A stretch of DNA of 64,000 nucleotides from Acidobacteriota bacterium. GTDB taxonomy: Bacteria > Acidobacteriota > Terriglobia > Terriglobales > Acidobacteriaceae. Numbering within the stretch: position 1 is the stretch's first letter; every line of letters begins with the position of its first letter. A program made the translations under genes and the position numbers. The notes below the pieces were generated by a model that saw only the letters and a list, made by a program, of their open reading frames with translations, was not told the DNA's origin and ran no database searches. Below, piece by piece: positions 54,431 through 64,000 of this stretch. Location of the stretch: contig JAKAJO010000106.1 in NCBI GenBank assembly GCA_021813745.1, positions 80,251-144,250 of the forward strand, given 5' to 3'.

Positions 54431-55828
54431 TCAGATCCCCGCCGGCTTCGGCGTATACGCCTTGAAGCCCGCCCGCTGCATCCCCCGCTGCGCCTCGGGA
54501 TTTTTCATAAACGTCTCCCACACAAACCCCGTCCGCGCATTCTCCGCCATCAGCATCGTGATGCCCGTGTCAATCCCAATCACATCCGTGTCATACCACT
54601 CCGTCAGCGGGTTGAACGCATCCACAAACCCGTACCGGCACCACGCATTCGGATAATGGTCATGAATCGTCCGCAGCACGCGCATCGTCGCCTGCGGCAG
54701 AAACGGCAATGACCCGCCCGCCGCCGCCGGCACAATCGTTCCGTCAATCGGCCCCATCTCCGGCGGACCGCCCCACACCACATAGCCCTTCGCCGAGTCC
54801 GACGCCGTAATGCCCCACAGCGCGTTGCTGTAATCCGGAAACTGCGTATTCAGCTCCAGGCAGAAGCGCCGATGCACATCCGTCGCGATAATCGAGTTCT
54901 GAAAGTAGTCCGCGTACTCGTCCTTCTTGTTTCTGAAGTCGAACCATGCCTGCGAGAACTGGTGCACAAACAGCGGCGCAAACGACCCCACATAGCGCAA
55001 CCCGTCATACTCAAACGTCGTCCGCTTCCACGCATGCCACGCCTCCGCCGGCAGCGGGTGCGTCGCCGACCCCAGCCCCAGCAGATACATCATCATCAGC
55101 TCGCTGTAGAGGTCCCACCGCGACGGCAGAAACCCAAACTCCGGCGTCCATCCCTGCGCCAGCAGCCCCGTATCCTCTGAGAGCCACGTCCACTCCACGC
55201 GGTCAAAAATCGCCTGCGCCAGTTGCGAAATGTCCCGGTCCTTGAAGTGCTGCTTGCACATCAAAATCCCGCACAGCAGCATCGCCGTATCCACCGACGA
55301 GGCCTCCGAGTCCCACACCCGCTCGCCCGTGTTCATGTCCGCAAAGTGAAAGAAGAACCCGCGATGCGTCGGCAGCTTGTGCCAGATGAACGAGAGCGCC
55401 TGAATCACCCGCAGCCGTGCCTCCGCCCGGCTCACAAACCCGCGCTTCTCGCCAATGCAGATGGCCGTCAGCCCAAAGCCCGTCGACGCAATGCTCGCCA
55501 CCGTGCTCGTATCCTGCGCGCGCACGTTGCAGCGATCCTTGATCAGCCCCGTCTGCGGATGCGCCTGCTCCCAGAAGAAAAGAAAGTTCGCATGTTCCAG
55601 GTCATTCAGAAACGCATCGTCCTCCGGCTTTAACGCAGAAGGCCGCGGCGGCGGCGCCGGCTTCGTATGCGGCGTGCCCCGCTGGCTCTGCCCCGCGCCC
55701 GCCTGCAAGGGCTTCAGCGCCCCAGCCTGCGCCAGCGGCAACGCCAGCCCCGCCAGCGCCATCCGGCGCAGCAGCGCCCGCCGCGAACGGCTCAATGCCT
55801 CTGCTCTCGGTCTCTCTTCGTCCTGCAT
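54431..55828 (-). CDS. Secreted glucoamylase-domain (GH144-like) glucanase
   Basis: 465 residues. A twin-arginine-type signal SRRALLRRMALAGLALPLAQA is followed by a Pro-rich linker and the (alpha/alpha)6 glycohydrolase domain (PF10091): DLEHANFLFFWEQAHPQTGLIKDR, STGFGLTAICIGEKRGF, FHFADMNTGERVWDSEASSVDTAMLL, QFPDYSNALWGITASDSAKGY and WYDTDVIGIDTGITMLMAEN. This matches endo-beta-1,2-glucanase (GH144) family proteins. Lies 229 bases upstream of the exporter in the same direction, giving a synthesis-export-degradation set. ATG at 55828 preferred to a GTG 20 codons earlier. Confidence 0.83.
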   Translation of the reverse strand: MQDEERPRAEALSRSRRALLRRMALAGLALPLAQAGALKPLQAGAGQSQRGTPHTKPAPPPRPSALKPEDDAFLNDLEHANFLFFWEQAHPQTGLIKDRCNVRAQDTSTVASIASTGFGLTAICIGEKRGFVSRAEARLRVIQALSFIWHKLPTHRGFFFHFADMNTGERVWDSEASSVDTAMLLCGILMCKQHFKDRDISQLAQAIFDRVEWTWLSEDTGLLAQGWTPEFGFLPSRWDLYSELMMMYLLGLGSATHPLPAEAWHAWKRTTFEYDGLRYVGSFAPLFVHQFSQAWFDFRNKKDEYADYFQNSIIATDVHRRFCLELNTQFPDYSNALWGITASDSAKGYVVWGGPPEMGPIDGTIVPAAAGGSLPFLPQATMRVLRTIHDHYPNAWCRYGFVDAFNPLTEWYDTDVIGIDTGITMLMAENARTGFVWETFMKNPEAQRGMQRAGFKAYTPKPAGI

Positions 55829-56264
55829 GGGGATGTGTTCTGGCTGTCCGTCTCTGATCGCGTGCTCCGGATGCGCACTGTGCCTCACCGCCTACAACAC
55901 CCTGCGCTTCCAGAAGAATAAACCCTGCGCGGCTGGGCATCCCTGCACCCGCACTCCCCAGCCAGAGGCAATTGCTGGCTCCAACATACATATGTGCTTT
56001 TCAACTGCTTGGGGCAGCAAATGCCGACCTATGTGTCCGATCTAGTTTTGCGAATGTGTCTAGACGACATCGCGCCCATCGAGAACGGCCGCTCAGCTGT
56101 GCGTCGGAGACCGCCGCTGTCTGATGCGGCATTGCCCTTTGGAGCAAAAGGCATTCGGGTGTAGACTTCCCACGGCTCATGAACCCAATCTCTCCAGGGG
56201 ACCACTGATGGACGGCACGATGGGTTGTGGAAGGGATGCACATTGCGCTCGGAAGAATCGCTGG
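55829..56264. other. Divergent region glucanase / GloVer protein
   Basis: About 435 bases containing the regulatory signals of both genes. AGGGGA at 56195-56200 could serve an alternative ATG at 56208 for the downstream gene. No convincing promoter pair, RNA gene or extra ORF was found. Confidence 0.35.
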
Positions 56265-58781
56265 ATGATGCGCCTCACTTACTTGCTCATGCTGTCCTTT
56301 ACAGTATTTCCAGCTCGAGCCCTGGCTCAGACCGAGAGTGTGCTCTACAGCTTCGGAAACACACCAACTGACGGCTTTGGTCCAGCAGCGCCATTGCTTA
56401 TCGACGGGTCGGGCAATCTTTTTGGAACAACTTTCGAAGGTTCTGCAACCCCCTGTGATGGCGGCAATGTGAATGGCTGCGGCATAGTCTTCGAGTTGAC
56501 GAAGTCTTCGAACGGTTACTCCGAAAACGTGTTGTATAGCTTTGGGAGTAACTCAGCGAACACCGATGGTGCAAGCCCTTATGCCGGGTTGATCTCGGAC
56601 GCGGCAGGCAGCCTCTACGGGACCACGGTATACGGTGGTAGCCTTTCTGCTCAATGCGCTGGCCTTGCCATCGGCTTGAATGGGTGTGGGACGGTATTCG
56701 AGCTGGTCAAATCCGCGACAGGTTACGCGGAAAACGTACTTTACTCTTTCACGGGGCCTGACGGCGCTAATCCTTATGCAGGCCTGACGATGGATTCGAG
56801 CGGCAATCTCTACGGGACAACGTATAACGGCGGCGCATGCGGTCTCGGGGCAGTATTCGAACTCGCCAAGTCTTCCGGAGGTTACACGGAGAAGGTCCTT
56901 CACAGCTTCGGTTGCGTTTCCACTGATGGCTGGTATCCCCATGGAGCTTTGTTCATGGATGCTGCTGGAAATCTGTACGGTACGGCGGAATCCGCAGGCG
57001 ACTTAACAGCTTGCGGTGGCTTCGGATGCGGAATTGTATTCGAGTTGATCAACTCAAATGGCGCCTATACAGAAGATGTGATCTATAGTTTCACGGGGCC
57101 CGACGGCCAGTTACCTTCATCAGGTCTGATTTCTGATGCTTCCGGTAATCTCTATGGCACTACTCAGGCGGGCGGCGCATATGGCTCTGGTCCAGTCTCC
57201 GGCAGTAACGGGTTTGGCACGGTTTTTGAGTTGTTGAACAGTTCGGGCCACTACACCGAGAAGGTGTTGTACAGCTTTAAGGGTGCCAATGCTGGCGATG
57301 GCCAGATGCCAGAGGCTGCGCCAATGATAGATTCGTCGGGCAATTTGTACGGCACAACCAAAGAGGGAGGCCCGGAGTGTGCGGCTCAGGGATGTGGCAT
57401 CGTTTATGAACTGGTGAACTCGTCCGGTGCCTACACCGAGAGGACCTTGCATACTTTCGGTGTGCCTGGAGACGGAGAGAGCCCCTCCGCCCCGTTGGTT
57501 GCGGACAGCATAGGGAACCTTTACAGCACGACCACAGTAGGCGGGACCGGCCCGTGCCTCTGCGGTACCGTAATCATGGTCAATCCGACAGCGCCCGCGC
57601 CCGCTGTCACACTCTCGGTCTCCAGCCTCGAGTTCAGCCAGATGTTCAATACCACCAGCACACCCCAATCAATCACGGTCACGAACACCGGCCCCGCCAA
57701 TTTAATCTTCGCTCCAAGCGGGGTTGTGCTCTCCGGCACGAACGCTATCGAGTTTGCAATCAGCTCAAACTCGTGCAGCAACGCAACCATTGCGCCGAAT
57801 GCAACCTGTTCCGTGGGCATTACGTTTACCCCGAAGCAGGCAGCAACTTCAGTGGCGACCCTCACATTCTTCGATAATGCTGCGGTAGGCGCTCAGACGG
57901 TTAGTCTCACGGGAACGGCGACAGGCATCACGACGACAACGGTCAGCTCTTCCAGTCTGTCCATACCCTTCAACGCCAACGTCACCTTCACAGCCCAGGT
58001 TGCTCCAGTGACCTCTGGCGGTTCCACACCCACTGGATCCGTCCTATTCACCGCCAATGGCTCATCCATCGGCAGTGCGACCCTGTCTGGCGGCCAAGCG
58101 CAGGTCTCCACGTCCACGCTGGCGATCGGGACGATTTCCATTGTTGCAAGCTACGGCGGCGACGCGACCTACGCGGCATCTAGCGGATCGCTCACCCAAT
58201 ATGTCACCAATACGCCCTGGTACTCCGTCTCCGCCAACCCGACCGCGCTCATCATTTCCTCGCCTGGACAGTCTGTTTCCACCACACTCACATTCACCAG
58301 TCATAATGGCCTCTACGGTTCGGGTGGCCTCTCCTCCTCCAACTGCGGTATTCCAGCGTCTGAGGAGATCACCTGCGCTCTCGCACCCTTTACTCTTCCG
58401 GCCAACGGCACCATAACCGCCTTGCTTACCTTTACGTCCACAGCTGCTTCCAACACCAGCGCGTCAGTGCGCATCGATCCTCGGAGCCGCCAGCGAATCG
58501 GGCACGGCCAGATGCTAGGCACTCTGGCGTCAGCATGCTTCCTCTGCCTTGCCCCGCTTGGGTTCACTTTCCGTCGTAAAGACGGCTGGAGGTTCGCCCT
58601 TGCCGCGCTTCTTTTCGCGATCTCTATAAGCTGTGCTAGTTGTGGAGGAAGTGGTGTTGGGAGTGGCGGAGTGAGCGGCAACCCTGGCACGCCCACCGGG
58701 CCTGTTCAGGGACTCAACGTCTCGATTCTTGTCGGCGGCACTGCTCAGACTGTGCCCAATCTGACCCTCACGGTGCAGTAG
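56265..58781 (+). CDS. Secreted GloVer-repeat propeller protein with Ig-like domains
   Basis: About 838 residues. ATG at 56265 (GGAAG upstream) gives the signal MMRLTYLLMLSFTVFPARALA; an ATG at 56208 after AGGGGA is the alternative. Seven repeats of about 55-65 residues follow, each with L(Y/H)SF...G, SGNLYGTT and GTVFEL-type segments (choice-of-anchor GloVer repeats); seven fits a seven-bladed propeller. Next come an ASPM/HYDIN-like Ig domain (SSLEFSQMFNTTSTPQSITV) and an Ig-like domain (TPTGSVLFTANGSSIGSATL). Near the end a hydrophobic helix is followed by SCASCGGSG. Role unknown, presumably surface binding. Confidence 0.85.
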   Translation: MMRLTYLLMLSFTVFPARALAQTESVLYSFGNTPTDGFGPAAPLLIDGSGNLFGTTFEGSATPCDGGNVNGCGIVFELTKSSNGYSENVLYSFGSNSANTDGASPYAGLISDAAGSLYGTTVYGGSLSAQCAGLAIGLNGCGTVFELVKSATGYAENVLYSFTGPDGANPYAGLTMDSSGNLYGTTYNGGACGLGAVFELAKSSGGYTEKVLHSFGCVSTDGWYPHGALFMDAAGNLYGTAESAGDLTACGGFGCGIVFELINSNGAYTEDVIYSFTGPDGQLPSSGLISDASGNLYGTTQAGGAYGSGPVSGSNGFGTVFELLNSSGHYTEKVLYSFKGANAGDGQMPEAAPMIDSSGNLYGTTKEGGPECAAQGCGIVYELVNSSGAYTERTLHTFGVPGDGESPSAPLVADSIGNLYSTTTVGGTGPCLCGTVIMVNPTAPAPAVTLSVSSLEFSQMFNTTSTPQSITVTNTGPANLIFAPSGVVLSGTNAIEFAISSNSCSNATIAPNATCSVGITFTPKQAATSVATLTFFDNAAVGAQTVSLTGTATGITTTTVSSSSLSIPFNANVTFTAQVAPVTSGGSTPTGSVLFTANGSSIGSATLSGGQAQVSTSTLAIGTISIVASYGGDATYAASSGSLTQYVTNTPWYSVSANPTALIISSPGQSVSTTLTFTSHNGLYGSGGLSSSNCGIPASEEITCALAPFTLPANGTITALLTFTSTAASNTSASVRIDPRSRQRIGHGQMLGTLASACFLCLAPLGFTFRRKDGWRFALAALLFAISISCASCGGSGVGSGGVSGNPGTPTGPVQGLNVSILVGGTAQTVPNLTLTVQ

Positions 58782-58969
58782 CGTGTCCCGGGTGCGCGGA
58801 AACGATGTGAGTTCCACCACAAAACATGGTTCCGCCGGGTGCCTCGCATTTGATGGGCACCCAGGAGACTGCCGACCCAACCCTGCCGAAATCGAGCCCT
58901 CACGGATCGCGGTCTTGCGCCCCCCGCCGCGCGACGCGCGACAATAGCTTGCAGGCAGGTGCGTCACCG

Positions 58970-59977
58970 ATGAACGAAAAAGCTGTCCCCGCCCTTGCGG
59001 GCATCGTCGTGCTCATAGTCGCCGCGGTCGGCGCCGTCATCCTCCACCAGAAGCACTGGACGCCCCTCGAGCTCCGCATCCAGGGCGCCGTCATCCGCCA
59101 CGACGCCAATCCGCGCAATGAGTTGCCCATCTCCGGTGCGCAGATTACCGCCACCGATGGTGCCCGCAGCGTCACCGCCCAGTCCGACGCTTCCGGCTAC
59201 TTCACGCTCACCTTCCGCCCCGGCCTCGTGCCCCGCCGCACCATCGATCTCCACTTCACCGCGCCCGGCTACAAGCCCCTTCAGATGCAGGCCCAGCTCC
59301 GCCTGCGCCCCGGCAACGGCCAGCTCTATGTCGCCCAGCTTGTGCCCCTTGCGCCGCCGGCCAATCCCAACCCCTCCGCGCCCGTCACAGTCCTCTCCAA
59401 CCTCCGCGTCCGCTACACCGTCAACACGCGCAGCGAAGAAAACATCGGCAGCGCGGTTCGCACCTTTGAGGTGGTCCACCACGGCAGCGAGCCCTGCAAT
59501 CAGCGTTCGCCCTGCTCACCCGACGGCCTCTGGAAAGCCTCCAGCGCCTCCGTCACCATGGACGCAGGCTCCGGCAACGAGTTCCGCAACGTCCGCGCCT
59601 CCTGCATCGCCGGCGCCTGCCCCTTTACCCATATCGACGCCAGCGGCTTTATCAACGGAGGCCGCGCCGTTACCGCCTCCGCCACCGCCTGGGCCGACAC
59701 AGCCACCTTCCTGCTTGAAGCCGAAGTCTTCCACGCCACCGTCAGCGGCGGGGTGCGCCACTCCTACCCCGTCCTCTACGAGCGCACCCTCACCTTCACC
59801 CTGCCCGAGAGCGAAGAGGGCGTCAGCATCGAGGCCGACGTAAACGGCCAGCCGATGGTCTTTCCCCTCGGCCCCGAGCTCTACCTCAGCTGGGCCAACT
59901 GCGTGATGCGCACCAACACCGAAGGCGAAAAGTCCACCGTCTACCGCTGCGAACTCAAGCCCGGTTACCGCTTCTAG
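58970..59977 (+). CDS. Membrane-anchored protein with carboxypeptidase-regulatory-like domain
   Basis: 335 residues. One N-terminal helix (VPALAGIVVLIVAAVGAVIL) anchors the protein. Residues about 32-110 form a CarboxypepD_reg/Ig-like beta domain (IQGAVIRHDANPRNELPISGAQITATDG ... GYFTLTFRPGLVPRRTIDLHFTAPGYKPL). The remainder, with paired cysteines in SEPCNQRSPCSPDGLW and VRASCIAGACPF, is an unknown beta-rich extracytoplasmic region. ATG at 58970 without a strong ribosome site. No catalytic motif. Confidence 0.78.
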   Translation: MNEKAVPALAGIVVLIVAAVGAVILHQKHWTPLELRIQGAVIRHDANPRNELPISGAQITATDGARSVTAQSDASGYFTLTFRPGLVPRRTIDLHFTAPGYKPLQMQAQLRLRPGNGQLYVAQLVPLAPPANPNPSAPVTVLSNLRVRYTVNTRSEENIGSAVRTFEVVHHGSEPCNQRSPCSPDGLWKASSASVTMDAGSGNEFRNVRASCIAGACPFTHIDASGFINGGRAVTASATAWADTATFLLEAEVFHATVSGGVRHSYPVLYERTLTFTLPESEEGVSIEADVNGQPMVFPLGPELYLSWANCVMRTNTEGEKSTVYRCELKPGYRF

Positions 59978-60140
59978 CCCGATTCCACAGAACATGCAGC
60001 CATTTCTGGCGTGCTTCGCTGTTGGCTCTTTCCTGATGAAATCCCCTTCACATTGCAACGTTGAGATACGTCAACGGTGAAGAGGTTCGAGCGCGCCGGA
60101 GCAGACCATCCGGCCAGCTTCTGCGTGCGGGCGATTCGAG

Positions 60141-63100
60141 TTAGGGAGTCTTGCCTGGCTGAATCAGGGAGGCCGCAGGAATCGTCAGGCTGCCCAGCTT
60201 GCCTGAGCGCTCGTCAATCACGATGAGCCGCAGCGTGCCCGTGGAAGGCGGTGCATTCAGCATCTGATTGAAAGCGAGGCCTTGTTGCTGTACCTTCTGC
60301 CAGGTCGCATCCCGCAGATGCAGCGCAACACGCTCGCCCTGTACCTGAGCAGATCGACGCACATCGTCGCGGCTGACAACAAAGATGTCGAGAAAGTCAT
60401 TCCAGCGGTTGCCGCCGAGCACAGGGCTCAGTTCCTCTGGCCCCACGATGACCTTCAGTCGCAGGCCCTTGGCATCACTGGCCGGCGTGGCTCGCACCGG
60501 AAGATCTGTGACATCTGCTGCCGACCACAGCGCCTGCCGGAACTGATCGCGAATACCATCCGGCTGCCTCCGGTAAAGGTAGCCGGTGCGGTATTGAAGT
60601 CGAATGCCCTTCCGATTCGGAATCGACAGGGAAAGAGTGTGGTACTGGTTATCGGGCTGCGTGTCAGGGGTAAAGCTGAGCAGATAGGCCGCATCGCCAC
60701 TTTGGACAATGCCGTCCAACTCGCCTCGAATGTCCCCGGCACGGCGCAGAGCGCGTCCACCGGTGGCTGAGGCCAGATCCCGGTAAAGGCCCTGAATCGG
60801 CTTCACATCCTGTTGCATGCGGGCAATATCGCGTCCAGGAGTCTGGCCCGCAGCCGCGTCGCCAAGGGCGCTGGAGCGCGCATCGCGGTCTGTGTACCCG
60901 ACAGCGAGGACATTTCGTGTCCCAATATCGGCCCCGATGGCGGCAGTTTCAAGCTGCGAAGCGTCAAGGGGGTAGAGACTGATATGAGCATCGTTCAATG
61001 GCTCCTGCACACGGGTGGCAAGCGAATCGATGGGTCCGAGGCTACGATCCTGCCGCGCGGCAGCCTCGCTGAGGTTGTCTGCCAGAACGTTGTTACTGGT
61101 AACCCACACTAGATTCTTGTGGCCTGGAATGGCGGCGAGATGGCGCGCAATCAATTCAAGGGTGAGCAGGGAATCGCGTCCGGGGCTGCTGCCCAGGCTC
61201 ATCAACTGCGGGTCAGTCGGCGAAGAAAATAAGTTGGCATCGGCGGCGCCTGAGGTATAGCTCTCAGCGGGACGATTGGCGTTGCCATTGACCGCCGTGA
61301 GGTCGTAGATGCTGTGCACATAATCGAATTGCTGAAGATTGCGGCGCTCGGCATCCTGCGCTTGAGCCAGCGAACGCGCATCGGGCACCCACTTTGCGAG
61401 TTTGTCCTGAAGAAGAGCGCGATCCGTTGTGGGCTCTTGGAGAATCTGAAATCCGTGGCTGTTCAAAGCATAAAGACCAACCGGGTTCGTCGTAGGCAGA
61501 CTCTTGAAGAAGGCCAGCATCTGCTGCCGAACGTTCGCAAAATCACCCCATGCGAGATTACTGGAATCAATCAGCAGGACCGTCGAATCCGGCGTGGACT
61601 GAGTGGATTTGTCTGCGCTGGGTTGGTTGGAAAATGTGTCAGGTTGCGCAGCTTCAACGGTGCTGGTAGGGGATGCGATGCTGTGGGACGTGGGCGGTGA
61701 GAAGAAGCGGATCGTCTGCGGACGGCCGTTGTCCCGCAGCACAAAGTCCGAGAGATTGAGATTCGGGACCGGTTTACCCTTTTTGTCGAGGGCGATTACC
61801 TCAACATTCACAAGGCGCGCGGAGGTGTGCAGAGTGAAGCTCGAACTCGCCGCAGATCCTTCCGCCGGTGTGCCGGGGAGTGTGTCCGTTGGAGTGAATT
61901 GCATCTCTGGCACCTCAACGGGTGGGGCAGAGGAAGCAATCGCGGATGACACCGGAGGATTCCCAGAAGGAGTGGCCGGTGGCGTGGTTGCCGATTCGGT
62001 TGCCGCATGGTCGACGATTGATGGTGATGGGGCGGTGGGGGGTGCTGAAGTGGCGCTCGGCGCTGGATTGGCGGTAGCCTTTGGAGGAGTGGGAGGCTCA
62101 ACGGCCGCTTCTTCCGGCGTCAGAATACGCGCATCAGCGCGAAAGACGTGATACGCAGAGAACGTTGCTTCACTCAGCGCGTTCTTGAGCGGCTGCTGTT
62201 GAAGAGCAAGCGGAGCGTTGTAGACCGGATCCAGCTGGACTGACTGCGCGCGCGTCATCGAAATGCTGCGCGTCGGGCAGATGTAAGGCTTGCCCCCGAT
62301 CTCAACCGTGTCGTACCAGACGATCGTCCCAGCCTGGACGACTGGCTCAGTCGGCTGGAGATCTGCCTGAATCATGATGCGAAGGATGACGCCCGTGCGG
62401 GAATCAACACTCATCTCTCCGTGATAGGCAGTCACCTGATGAAATGGAGTAACGGCGGCGACTGGCGTCTGATATCCCAACCGATTCCCGACACCTGCAG
62501 AGGAAGGGTTGGCAATGCAACAATAATCGACGGCGTAGTGCGACTTCTCCTTGGGAACGGCAAAACGAAAGACTGCCACATTGCCTTTCGCACCAGCCTC
62601 CCAATGGCTCCATGCGAGAGTGCTTTGGGCAGCATCGAGGAGAACAAGTCCGAGGATGGGGCCGAAGGCGCCTTTGGTGGTAAGAGCCGAGGTGCTGTGA
62701 TCGGGGGCGCCTGTGCGGCTCACGCCACGCTGGATGACCTCCTGCCCCTTGCGATAGACGATCGTCTCGCTGGAATCCGAGACAAAATGCAGCGGCTGAT
62801 AGGGAATGACATCCTTCGCAAGGAGGATTTGCGGAGTCTCTTCAAACTGAATCGTCCTGCGCGTCGCAATAAAGTTGGGGAGCTGTGGAATGGTCTGACT
62901 GACGTAGGATATGACCTTTTCCATGATGCTCCGCTGCTGATCCAGCCCAGGTGTAGAGGCCTTGGGAATGTCGATGGCGGGCAAGGGTTCGAACTTCGAC
63001 TCATCCGCTAGAATTTGCAGTGCCTGCCGGCTGGATGGACCCGGTAGCTGCGCATTGAGGCGCGCTAATCGATCAGAGTTAATGCGCTCCGTGAGATGAA

Positions 63101-63248
63101 GATCCAGAAGCTGGTGAGCAAGGTTGGCGTCCGTGGCGGACTTCGAGTCTTCGACCAATCTCTCGAGCTGGTCAGCCGTTGCAGACTTCGCCGCAATGGC
63201 CCAGGTCGGGGTCCACAATATCAGAGCGAAGCAAATCCCACGCAGCAT
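60141..63248 (-). CDS. Secreted VWA-domain protein of acidobacterial type
   Basis: About 1,035 residues. ATG at 63248 after GGGAG gives the signal MLRGICFALILWTPTWAIAA. Residues 25-370 form an unknown N-terminal domain; about 375-455 is a Pro/Ala/Ser/Thr-rich linker; then LVNVEVIALDKKGKPVPNLNLSDFVLRDNG leads into a von Willebrand A-like domain with DSSNLAWGDFANVRQQMLAF (about 556) and NLVWVTSNN. The pattern LSDFxxxDNGxxQxIxxF followed by VWA is common in acidobacterial secreted proteins of unknown role. The MIDAS motif is only partly kept. Confidence 0.82.
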   Translation of the reverse strand: MLRGICFALILWTPTWAIAAKSATADQLERLVEDSKSATDANLAHQLLDLHLTERINSDRLARLNAQLPGPSSRQALQILADESKFEPLPAIDIPKASTPGLDQQRSIMEKVISYVSQTIPQLPNFIATRRTIQFEETPQILLAKDVIPYQPLHFVSDSSETIVYRKGQEVIQRGVSRTGAPDHSTSALTTKGAFGPILGLVLLDAAQSTLAWSHWEAGAKGNVAVFRFAVPKEKSHYAVDYCCIANPSSAGVGNRLGYQTPVAAVTPFHQVTAYHGEMSVDSRTGVILRIMIQADLQPTEPVVQAGTIVWYDTVEIGGKPYICPTRSISMTRAQSVQLDPVYNAPLALQQQPLKNALSEATFSAYHVFRADARILTPEEAAVEPPTPPKATANPAPSATSAPPTAPSPSIVDHAATESATTPPATPSGNPPVSSAIASSAPPVEVPEMQFTPTDTLPGTPAEGSAASSSFTLHTSARLVNVEVIALDKKGKPVPNLNLSDFVLRDNGRPQTIRFFSPPTSHSIASPTSTVEAAQPDTFSNQPSADKSTQSTPDSTVLLIDSSNLAWGDFANVRQQMLAFFKSLPTTNPVGLYALNSHGFQILQEPTTDRALLQDKLAKWVPDARSLAQAQDAERRNLQQFDYVHSIYDLTAVNGNANRPAESYTSGAADANLFSSPTDPQLMSLGSSPGRDSLLTLELIARHLAAIPGHKNLVWVTSNNVLADNLSEAAARQDRSLGPIDSLATRVQEPLNDAHISLYPLDASQLETAAIGADIGTRNVLAVGYTDRDARSSALGDAAAGQTPGRDIARMQQDVKPIQGLYRDLASATGGRALRRAGDIRGELDGIVQSGDAAYLLSFTPDTQPDNQYHTLSLSIPNRKGIRLQYRTGYLYRRQPDGIRDQFRQALWSAADVTDLPVRATPASDAKGLRLKVIVGPEELSPVLGGNRWNDFLDIFVVSRDDVRRSAQVQGERVALHLRDATWQKVQQQGLAFNQMLNAPPSTGTLRLIVIDERSGKLGSLTIPAASLIQPGKTP

Positions 63249-63400
63249 AAGTACTCCCACTTCGCTGGCATTCCATCCGTCTGTCAGGAAAAGTTACGAC
63301 TGAAACGCTTCTCCGGTCGCGCCAATGCGTTGGGGCGGCAAGCCCTTGTGGCACCGATTATATCGATGTGACTTGGAATCGCCCACACAGACCCAAAAAC

Positions 63401-63432
63401 AAAAAGGCCACCCCACACGGGATGGCCTTTTT
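63401..63432. terminator. Strong bidirectional terminator after the rRNA operon
   Basis: AAAAAGGCCA (63401-63410) pairs with TGGCCTTTTT (63423-63432), continued by three inner pairs past one mismatch. On the minus strand it is followed by a long T run and ends the rRNA transcript 13 bases after the 5S gene. Confidence 0.92.
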
Positions 63433-63444
63433 GTTTGAATTTAT

Positions 63445-63562
<118 letters not shown>

Positions 63563-63760
63563 ACTTGAGAGCGCCTGGCGGGTGGTTGCCCGCAGCCTGC
63601 CGCGGCATCTGTGTGTTCCGGATTGTTTCTCCCGGCTTCCCACAGGAACGCGATCTGCAATCTAGCGCTACAAATCTCGTACAGAAAACTTGATTGCAAC
63701 GAAATTGACTGGTCCTACAAGGTTTGAAGAATGTCTGCATGCTGCGCAGAGTTAATTCTA

Positions 63761-64000
<240 letters not shown>

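Noticed and set aside
56600..57540. CRISPR-like or tandem DNA repeat
   Set aside because: The periodicity is at protein level (GloVer propeller repeats) inside one coding frame; DNA copies are diverged.

Overview
The window looks like a chromosomal segment of an Acidobacteriota bacterium (Terriglobia/Acidobacteriaceae type). This is inferred from gene content, not from a database search: a seven-repeat GloVer-type propeller protein, long secreted VWA proteins with Pro/Ser/Thr-rich linkers, DUF5715-like and DUF4337-like proteins, high GC, and housekeeping genes scattered singly among secreted and envelope genes. No phage, intact insertion sequence or CRISPR array was seen.

Layout. 1-8.3 kb: 3' part of rpsA missing (minus strand), a HIT-family nucleotide hydrolase, rmuC, the acpP-fabF fatty-acid pair, a Yip1-like membrane protein and a DUF5715-like secreted protein. 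8.4-15.4 kb: a GT39/ArnT-like membrane glycosyltransferase, gyrA, a polytopic membrane protein and an Ig-like lipoprotein. 15.8-24.3 kb: ruvB, a CTHC thioredoxin-fold protein overlapping a SIS-domain (GlmS isomerase-like) protein, a sugar porter with an unusual large loop, an FN3 lipoprotein, an FAH-family enzyme, transaldolase and an unknown gene behind an operator-covered promoter. 24.4-33.6 kb: a TonB-dependent receptor divergent from a MarR regulator, hslVU, then a translationally coupled run of catalytic M16 peptidase, non-catalytic M16 partner and glmU. 33.9-35.2 kb: a REC/HD-GYP response regulator, followed by about 0.7 kb with no convincing gene.

35.9-42.3 kb is a sulfur region. A minus-strand operon cysD-cysN-cysH-TSUP permease-small membrane protein carries sulfate to sulfite through APS. 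It is divergent from cysS (cysteinyl-tRNA synthetase). Between them lies what I consider the best discovery in the window: an apparently leaderless 22-codon ORF with a Cys-Cys-Cys run (five cysteines in all), followed by an intrinsic terminator. Part of the ORF just downstream of the Cys codons can pair with the terminator's 5' arm. This is the full architecture of a cysteine-responsive transcription attenuator, analogous to polycysteine leaderless ORFs described in mycobacteria.

42.4-47.7 kb: a DUF4337-like protein, a secreted protein, a class III aminotransferase, a YraN-family protein, and yceI and pirin, which share the same palindromic operator core. 47.8-55.8 kb: a beta-1,2-glucan-type locus with a GT84/cyclisation-domain synthase that lacks the usual C-terminal GH94 domain, an ABC exporter and a secreted GH144-like glucanase. 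56.2-63.3 kb: three secreted or anchored proteins. 63.4-64.0 kb: the 3' end of an rRNA operon (5S and partial 23S, minus strand) with a strong terminator.

Starts were chosen from Shine-Dalgarno sequences, signal peptides and family lengths. Several genes (ruvB, cysS, the cys leader) appear to have leaderless or near-leaderless transcripts.
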